Source: Candidatus Stahliibacteriota bacterium (GTDB lineage Bacteria; Hydrothermota; Tepidihabitantia; SM23-42). From it: a DNA stretch of 10,103 bases. The position numbers were made by a program, and so were the translations under genes. Of this stretch, positions 5,417-10,103 are shown piece after piece. The notes beneath the pieces were generated by a model. That model saw only the letters and a list, made by a program, of their open reading frames with translations, was not told the origin of the DNA and did no database searches. Within the stretch, counting starts at the first letter, position 1. Each line of letters opens with the position of its first letter. The stretch is taken from assembly GCA_030670605.1 (NCBI GenBank), contig DAOVBK010000035.1, forward strand, positions 1-10,103, given 5' to 3'.

Positions 5417-7165
5417 GTGTTACTTATGCTTATTACGTTGATGAGTAGTGATTCAGCAACCACAGATACTGCACAAACATACGAAATACCATCCATTGTA
5501 GCGTTTTGGTTTTATCCAGAGACGACACAATCTCAGATGCTCACCATGCAACCAGCAAAAGGGGACTATAAGCTCATTGAGACGTTCTTCTCCAGTCCTT
5601 TTGCTTTACTTGATTTTGGCGGTGGTCAGCTTTCGGTTATTGCGAGAAAAGGAAAGGATCCACGACACACAACACTTTTCTTGAATGGTCATCGTATTGA
5701 CAATCCGCTTTTTGGCTATGTGAATCTTGCACAATTGTCTCCCCACCCCATCGACAAAATCGGCATCAGTGATCACAGACTGGGCTCTGATTGTGTTAAT
5801 ATCGTTTCAAGAGTAAATCAGTATGACACGCCTTTTTCCTTTGTTCAATTCACATGGGGTGATTTTGAAACAAATGTCTATACTATTGGCTTTACAAGAC
5901 CGATCACCAATGATCTCGGCTTCTATCTCAGCGGTTCATACGTGGAAACGGGTGGCTACCGCTTCAATTCTCAGTACGATCTCGGTTCACTGTATTCCAA
6001 TATTTACTATAATACGATTGTTCCCATGCGTTTGGATATCATTTACGCGTCAGGTGAGTATGGTATTCATGGAAGGACGTTTGACTCTTTGCAGGCTACT
6101 GGCAAGAATGATTTCGCTGATGTATCCTTCGTTCTCGGCAATGATAGTCATCGGGCTTCTGTGTACTACACTGTTAACCGCAACGATCAAAAAGGTATCG
6201 GTACGGACTCATTGTATGCAAACATCACAAAGAATTTTGGAATCGATATCAACAACCAAAACAACATGGGTGGCTATACACTTGCATATCAATTGATGGG
6301 TGTTATTAGTGATGTCGAAAGTGACCTCGTGGGTGAATACACGATACGCTCGCTGAACGGACGTATAGCGATACAGAAATCATACCAGATGTTATCTCTC
6401 TCACTCGGAGCGCGTGCCGAATGGTATGATGAGCGTGAGTGGCTCCACGCGCCGCAGGTAACCGTTAGCTTTCTCTTTTCCGATTCGGCGCGACTTTCTG
6501 CCACAGTCTCCCGTGATTTCCGAAACCCATCTCTTCTTGAGTTGTATGGTCCGACTGACATTCCCCACCTTTACGACTGGACACGTGGCAATAGTACACT
6601 CGTACCAGAGTATCTGTGGCAACAGGAAATCTCTCTCCACTGGGGTAGAAGCTTTGTTACATTGTATAGGCACGATTACGAAAATATGATCACAACGCAC
6701 CGTGAGGCTGGCGACAATATCATGCGTCAGAATGTTGCGTCGTGGCAACGAACTGGCATTGAAGGACACATCATCGGCATGCTTCATCTTACACAGGATA
6801 CGAGTGCGCAATCAAACACCGCGATCTCTGCCGGGTTGAGCGGCAACTATACGTTCACTGGTGATTCGCTACTGCTCGTCCCGAAGAGCCATGTACGCGG
6901 CTTCATGGCGTTCATGCGCGAAACACCTCGCTTTGGTTTGGGATTGACAATCCGGGCAGAATATGTAGGCACACGACAGGATAGAATAGAACAAGAAGAT
7001 GAACCGTTCACGGTTCTTTCAGCTGCAGCACACATACGGTTCATAACACTCACATTCAGCGTTCATTTTGATAATGTTCTGGATGAATCATATGCATACG
7101 TTGGCGGATATGAGAATACGCCACGGAATGGTCGGTTCACAATAACATGGGAGTTTTGGGACTGA
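5417..7165 (+). CDS. Small TonB-dependent-receptor-like outer-membrane beta-barrel
   Basis: A 582-residue (BtuB-sized) protein with a compact plug followed by a beta-barrel. The plug core reads PRHTTLFLNGHRIDNPLFG (82-100), then a line equivalent to 'I..I.I......S..VNIVSR' (112-132), matching the end of TonB-receptor plugs but with the usual AxGGVINI stretch shortened. TYEIPSIVAF (21-30) may be a degenerate TonB box. Residues 138-582 show alternating aromatic/polar strands. Near the C-terminus are FDNVLDESYAYVGGYENTPR and FTITWEF, typical of the last strands of this family. The start is uncertain. GTG 5417 sits at the predicted transcription start; ATG 5426 is the alternative. Either gives only a short hydrophobic N-terminus (LLMLITLM) without a basic n-region, so the signal peptide is poor. 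Its place at the head of a PTS/GH57 operon suggests uptake of a sugar or oligosaccharide, but the ligand is not visible. Confidence 0.78.
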   Translation: MLLMLITLMSSDSATTDTAQTYEIPSIVAFWFYPETTQSQMLTMQPAKGDYKLIETFFSSPFALLDFGGGQLSVIARKGKDPRHTTLFLNGHRIDNPLFGYVNLAQLSPHPIDKIGISDHRLGSDCVNIVSRVNQYDTPFSFVQFTWGDFETNVYTIGFTRPITNDLGFYLSGSYVETGGYRFNSQYDLGSLYSNIYYNTIVPMRLDIIYASGEYGIHGRTFDSLQATGKNDFADVSFVLGNDSHRASVYYTVNRNDQKGIGTDSLYANITKNFGIDINNQNNMGGYTLAYQLMGVISDVESDLVGEYTIRSLNGRIAIQKSYQMLSLSLGARAEWYDEREWLHAPQVTVSFLFSDSARLSATVSRDFRNPSLLELYGPTDIPHLYDWTRGNSTLVPEYLWQQEISLHWGRSFVTLYRHDYENMITTHREAGDNIMRQNVASWQRTGIEGHIIGMLHLTQDTSAQSNTAISAGLSGNYTFTGDSLLLVPKSHVRGFMAFMRETPRFGLGLTIRAEYVGTRQDRIEQEDEPFTVLSAAAHIRFITLTFSVHFDNVLDESYAYVGGYENTPRNGRFTITWEFWD

Positions 7166-7166
7166 C

Positions 7167-7637
7167 GTGCTCATCTTACGCGTAGATGACCGTCTTATTC
7201 ACGGCCAGGTGGTTGCTGGCTGGGCACGTCCGCTCGGCATCAAGATGCTCATTCTCGCGTCTAACAAAATAAGCAAAGATGAATGGGCATGCAATGCCTA
7301 TCGTCTTGCGGTGCCAGAGGGTATCACGTTCTGCTGTCTCGAAATGAAGCAATGCATAACAGCATTAAATGAGAACAAACTAAAAACAATGGTCATTGTC
7401 GCCTCGGTGCAAGAGGCACATGAATTACTGAAGAGAGGACTCGACGTGAAAGAAGTGACAATCGGTGGCCTTGGCTATCGCGAAGGAACGCGGGAAATAG
7501 CACCATACATCCATCTTCTCCCTGAGGATATTGAATCAGTCGTCCAGTTGTATCATCGGGGAGTCAAAATCATTGGCAAACAACTACCCAATTCAGCGAC
7601 AATTGATGTTGTCAAGAAATTGGCTGGTGTGTTGTGA
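7167..7637 (+). CDS. PTS mannose/fructose/sorbose-family EIIB component
   Basis: A 156-residue cytoplasmic phosphocarrier of the mannose-type PTS. It relays phosphate from EIIA to the sugar taken up through EIIC/EIID. The N-terminal signature VDDRLIHGQVVAGW (6-19) contains the phosphorylated histidine H12. Length and the TIGGLGYREGTREIAPY region (97-113) fit the family (usually about 160 residues). The GTG start lies 1 base after the receptor stop, with a weak GGGA 5 bases upstream. No residues upstream of this start are needed to match family N-termini. The gene overlaps the GH57 gene by 4 bases. It is a stand-alone EIIB, not fused to EIIA as in E. coli ManX. Sugar specificity cannot be read from the sequence. 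Confidence 0.95.
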   Translation: MLILRVDDRLIHGQVVAGWARPLGIKMLILASNKISKDEWACNAYRLAVPEGITFCCLEMKQCITALNENKLKTMVIVASVQEAHELLKRGLDVKEVTIGGLGYREGTREIAPYIHLLPEDIESVVQLYHRGVKIIGKQLPNSATIDVVKKLAGVL

Positions 7638-9547
7638 TTAGGATTGCGCTCTACATACATAATCACCAGCCGACGGGCAATTTTGACGAGGTTTTTGAGC
7701 ATACGTACAAACACGCCTACCTGCCGCTCCTCACGACACTTATGAAACACAGGAAGGTTAAGTTCGGCATCCACAATTCCGGGACATTACTGGAGTGGAT
7801 AGTCAAGAAACACCCTGAATTTTGCGAAATGCTCAAAGAAACGGTAAAGAACGGCCAGTCTGACATACTCACCTCTGCCTATGGTGAACCGATACTAACC
7901 TTTATTCCCAGACATGATGTTATTGAGCAGATCAAGTATTACACCGACTTCCTCTTCACGCACTTTGACTATCATGCACAAGGACTTTGGTTGACCGAAA
8001 GAATCTGGGAGCCACAGCTCGCAGCGACATTACATGACGCCGGGATCACATACACACTGCTCGACGATACGCACTTCCTCTATGCAGGACTTACCGATGA
8101 AAATCTATACTCTTACTATATTACAGAACAAGAAGGCAAAACACTGAAAGTGTTTCCCATTTCTATGAAGCTCCGTTATCTCATTCCATTTCATCCTATT
8201 GTAGAGACCCTTGCTTTTCTTAGGAGTGAAGAGAAAAAACGGCCAAATGTTCTCAAAACGCTGGGCGATGATGGTGAGAAATTCGGTGTCTGGCCAGGCA
8301 CATACGACTGGGTACACACCAAGCGATGGCTTGATGAATTCCTCAGCCTACTCGAAAACGAACCGGACATTGAAACGGTCTTCCTGCACGAGGTTGCTGA
8401 CGAACCTCCGGCAGGCCGTATCTATCTGCCGACCTCTTCATATGAAGAGATGGGAGAATGGGTTCTGCCGCCAGAACGTAGCAAGGAATATGAGAAATTG
8501 AAGAAAAAAATCAACAGCAAGTACTACTATCTAATCCACGGTGGTTATTTCAGGAACTTCTTGAGGAAATATCCAGAAGCGAATATCATGCACAAAAGAA
8601 TGCTTCACGTGAGCACGAATGTGGGTGACGGTGAAGCAGCAAAACTCTCATTATGGCGTGGACAATGTTCCTGTGCCTATTGGCATGGCATTTTCGGCGG
8701 GCTCTACCTTCCTCATCTGCGAGATGCAATCTACAGAAATCTCATTGATGCCGAGCATCCGCAGCAAGCGCCACAGCTTCAAGAAATGGATTTTGATACA
8801 GACGGTGAGCAAGAGATAGTCTTTTCTGACAGTAACTTCTTTATTGTCATGAAACCAAGAACAGCACGCTTTGTTGAACTTGATGACCGAGAGAGAAAAC
8901 AGAATTTACTGAATTATTTGGGCAGGCGTCGAGAGAAGTATCATCAAAGCCTCCCCGCATCCACGAATCACAACGAAGTGAAATCCATTCACGAGACGTT
9001 TAAAAGCAAAGAGCAGGAATTACAGAAATACCTTATCTACGACCGTTACGAACGAGGCTTTGGCATTGACCGTGTGCTGCAGGACATTCCAACAGAAGAA
9101 GAGTTTCGCAAGGGTGTCAACATCGGTTCGATTGTCGAATACGAACGCTATGCAATTCTCGACAAAAAACATATGAAAATAGAATTCGATGGACCGATCA
9201 AGAAATGTCTTGAACTGGTGGGAAAAACCGGACGGACGATCCGTTTGCGATATGATGGTGACCTCACACTGTTCGGTTTCGAATTCTCACTCGGGATCTT
9301 TCAAAACGACTTGCGTTTGAATAACAATGATCTCCATGCAATCGTTTCATTGACGGGGGTGAATGAATGCACCCTGGAGGCAAGAGACTTTGCGCCTATC
9401 ACGATGCACGCGGACACACTGTTCGACGTTCTGACCTACCCTATTGAAACGGTCTCCTCATCCGAAGCGGGTTTTGAAAGAATCTTCCAGGGTATATCTG
9501 TGCTGTTCATCTTCAGGAAAATGCCAACTATCGATATACGATTATGA
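7634..9547 (+). CDS. GH57 4-alpha-glucanotransferase / alpha-amylase-type enzyme
   Basis: A 637-residue glycoside hydrolase family 57 protein, close in length and layout to Thermococcus litoralis 4-alpha-glucanotransferase (about 659). It acts on alpha-1,4-glucans such as maltodextrin or glycogen. Conserved regions seen are HNHQP (9-13), SAYGEPIL (81-88), GLWLTERIWEP (117-127) with the predicted nucleophile E122, and GDDGEKFGVWPGT (211-223) with the predicted acid/base D213. Next comes QCSCAYWHGIFGGLYLPHLR (344-363). About residues 1-290 form the catalytic barrel, followed by DUF1925-like (about 295-380) and DUF1926-like (about 400-637) beta domains. There is no signal peptide, so it is cytoplasmic. 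GTG start 7634 overlaps the EIIB stop (GTGA), and its own stop overlaps the EIIC start (ATGA), so it is embedded in a PTS operon. Transferase versus hydrolase activity is not decided by the sequence; the length and DUF1925/1926 domains favour transferase. Confidence 0.93.
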   Translation: MIRIALYIHNHQPTGNFDEVFEHTYKHAYLPLLTTLMKHRKVKFGIHNSGTLLEWIVKKHPEFCEMLKETVKNGQSDILTSAYGEPILTFIPRHDVIEQIKYYTDFLFTHFDYHAQGLWLTERIWEPQLAATLHDAGITYTLLDDTHFLYAGLTDENLYSYYITEQEGKTLKVFPISMKLRYLIPFHPIVETLAFLRSEEKKRPNVLKTLGDDGEKFGVWPGTYDWVHTKRWLDEFLSLLENEPDIETVFLHEVADEPPAGRIYLPTSSYEEMGEWVLPPERSKEYEKLKKKINSKYYYLIHGGYFRNFLRKYPEANIMHKRMLHVSTNVGDGEAAKLSLWRGQCSCAYWHGIFGGLYLPHLRDAIYRNLIDAEHPQQAPQLQEMDFDTDGEQEIVFSDSNFFIVMKPRTARFVELDDRERKQNLLNYLGRRREKYHQSLPASTNHNEVKSIHETFKSKEQELQKYLIYDRYERGFGIDRVLQDIPTEEEFRKGVNIGSIVEYERYAILDKKHMKIEFDGPIKKCLELVGKTGRTIRLRYDGDLTLFGFEFSLGIFQNDLRLNNNDLHAIVSLTGVNECTLEARDFAPITMHADTLFDVLTYPIETVSSSEAGFERIFQGISVLFIFRKMPTIDIRL

Positions 9548-10103
9548 ACGCACTCATTCTCAGTATCATTGGTTCATTCATCGCACTCGATAAATACGCT
9601 TTCGGTGAGTTCGGCATATCACAGCCGCTAATCTCGGGAACAATCATCGGTGCTCTGTATGGAGACATTGGTACAGGCATTTTTCTCGGTGCCATCTTTC
9701 AACTCATCTGCCTCGGTGGATTGCCTATCGGCACAGAAATCCCACCCGATGCTCAAACTGCGGGCATCGTTGGGTGCGGCTCGTACTTCATACTGCAAAC
9801 ATCCAATTCACCAGGACACGCATTGCTCATCGCCACTCTATTGGCATTCCTTACTTCCATCCTCGGCGGTGCAACAGATATCGTTCTTCGACACTTCCAC
9901 GACCGGTTGTCTCACAGATTCCAACGTGATGAAGAACGGCTCTACATATATCATTTCGTCGGGTTGCTAACATCGTTTCTGCGCAGCTTCTTAATCTTTC
10001 TCATCGTATTTGTCATTACCTCACTGATCACATTACCAACTCACTTTCCGCACCTGAGTCGACAACTCTTCATAATCATTGGCATTAGCATGGGATTGGC
10101 AAA
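9544..10103 (+). CDS. PTS mannose/fructose/sorbose-family EIIC permease (3' end off window)
   Basis: The open frame runs without a stop from ATG 9544 to the window edge, giving 186 residues of a family that is usually about 250-270. It is a polytopic inner-membrane protein that forms the sugar channel together with EIID. Hydrophobic segments lie at about 3-18, 29-60, 72-88, 93-115, 136-164 and 174-186. The family signature GALYGDIGTGIFLGAIFQLI (36-55) is followed by LGGLPIGTEIPPDAQTA (58-73), matching the GD..TG...GA..QL..LG......PPD pattern of ManY-type EIIC. The start overlaps the GH57 stop by ATGA and has no clear Shine-Dalgarno sequence, so translation is probably coupled. EIID would be expected immediately downstream. 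Confidence 0.93.
   Translation, partial: MNALILSIIGSFIALDKYAFGEFGISQPLISGTIIGALYGDIGTGIFLGAIFQLICLGGLPIGTEIPPDAQTAGIVGCGSYFILQTSNSPGHALLIATLLAFLTSILGGATDIVLRHFHDRLSHRFQRDEERLYIYHFVGLLTSFLRSFLIFLIVFVITSLITLPTHFPHLSRQLFIIIGISMGLA

Noticed and set aside
7167..9547. Search for transposon or phage signatures that would explain the GH57 gene sitting between the PTS genes.
   Set aside because: There are no inverted or direct flanking repeats. The 4-base overlaps on both sides are clean and codon use looks like the neighbours, so a mobile insertion is not supported.

Overview
The window looks like part of the genome of an anaerobic, Gram-negative-type bacterium. The evidence is a soluble multi-subunit flavin/iron-sulfur NAD(P) oxidoreductase, an outer-membrane TonB-dependent-receptor-like barrel, and a GH57 enzyme, a family common in anaerobes and thermophiles. 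G+C is moderate (mid-40s % by eye, not counted). Shine-Dalgarno sequences are mostly weak, and both promoters that can be seen sit almost directly on their start codons, so leaderless transcripts may be common here. The phylum cannot be fixed from the sequence. An uncultured FCB/WOR-3-like lineage would fit, but that is a guess.

The layout is two divergent, tightly packed operons separated by a 175-base intergenic region (about 5242-5416). The minus-strand operon reads from 5241 down through position 1 in the order NuoE/HndA-like, NuoF/HndC-like, NuoG-like, NfnA/SudB-like. All junctions overlap by 4 to 20 bases, and the last gene runs off the left edge a few codons short of its expected end. 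The NuoEF pair is the NADH/FMN input module known from HydABC/HndABCD hydrogenases and bifurcating formate dehydrogenases. The third subunit carries no hydrogenase H-cluster motifs and only a shortened molybdopterin-type domain with no convincing catalytic residue. The fourth subunit is the FAD/[2Fe-2S] subunit of NADH-dependent ferredoxin:NADP oxidoreductase (Nfn). The most economical reading is a soluble, probably flavin-based electron-bifurcating transhydrogenase that combines NADH-module and Nfn-module parts, comparable in logic to the Sporomusa-type Nfn (Stn). An NfnB-like subunit would be expected just beyond the left edge.

The plus-strand operon starts at 5417 and runs off the right edge. 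It encodes a small TonB-dependent-receptor-like outer-membrane barrel, a mannose-family PTS EIIB, a cytoplasmic GH57 4-alpha-glucanotransferase/alpha-amylase-type enzyme, and the start of a mannose-family PTS EIIC. The genes are 1 base apart or overlap by GTGA/ATGA, so they are almost certainly co-transcribed. The arrangement suggests coupling of sugar uptake and phosphorylation to alpha-glucan (glycogen or maltodextrin) metabolism. EIID, EIIA, HPr and EI are not in the window.

The intergenic region holds two near-perfect sigma-70-type promoters facing away from each other: TTGACT-N16-TATAAT on the minus strand and TTGACA-N16-TATAAT on the plus strand. A 10-base word, CATACGAAAT, occurs three times in and near it, once inside the spacer of the plus-strand promoter, which makes it a candidate operator. 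No tRNA, rRNA, CRISPR array, insertion sequence or terminator hairpin was recognised.
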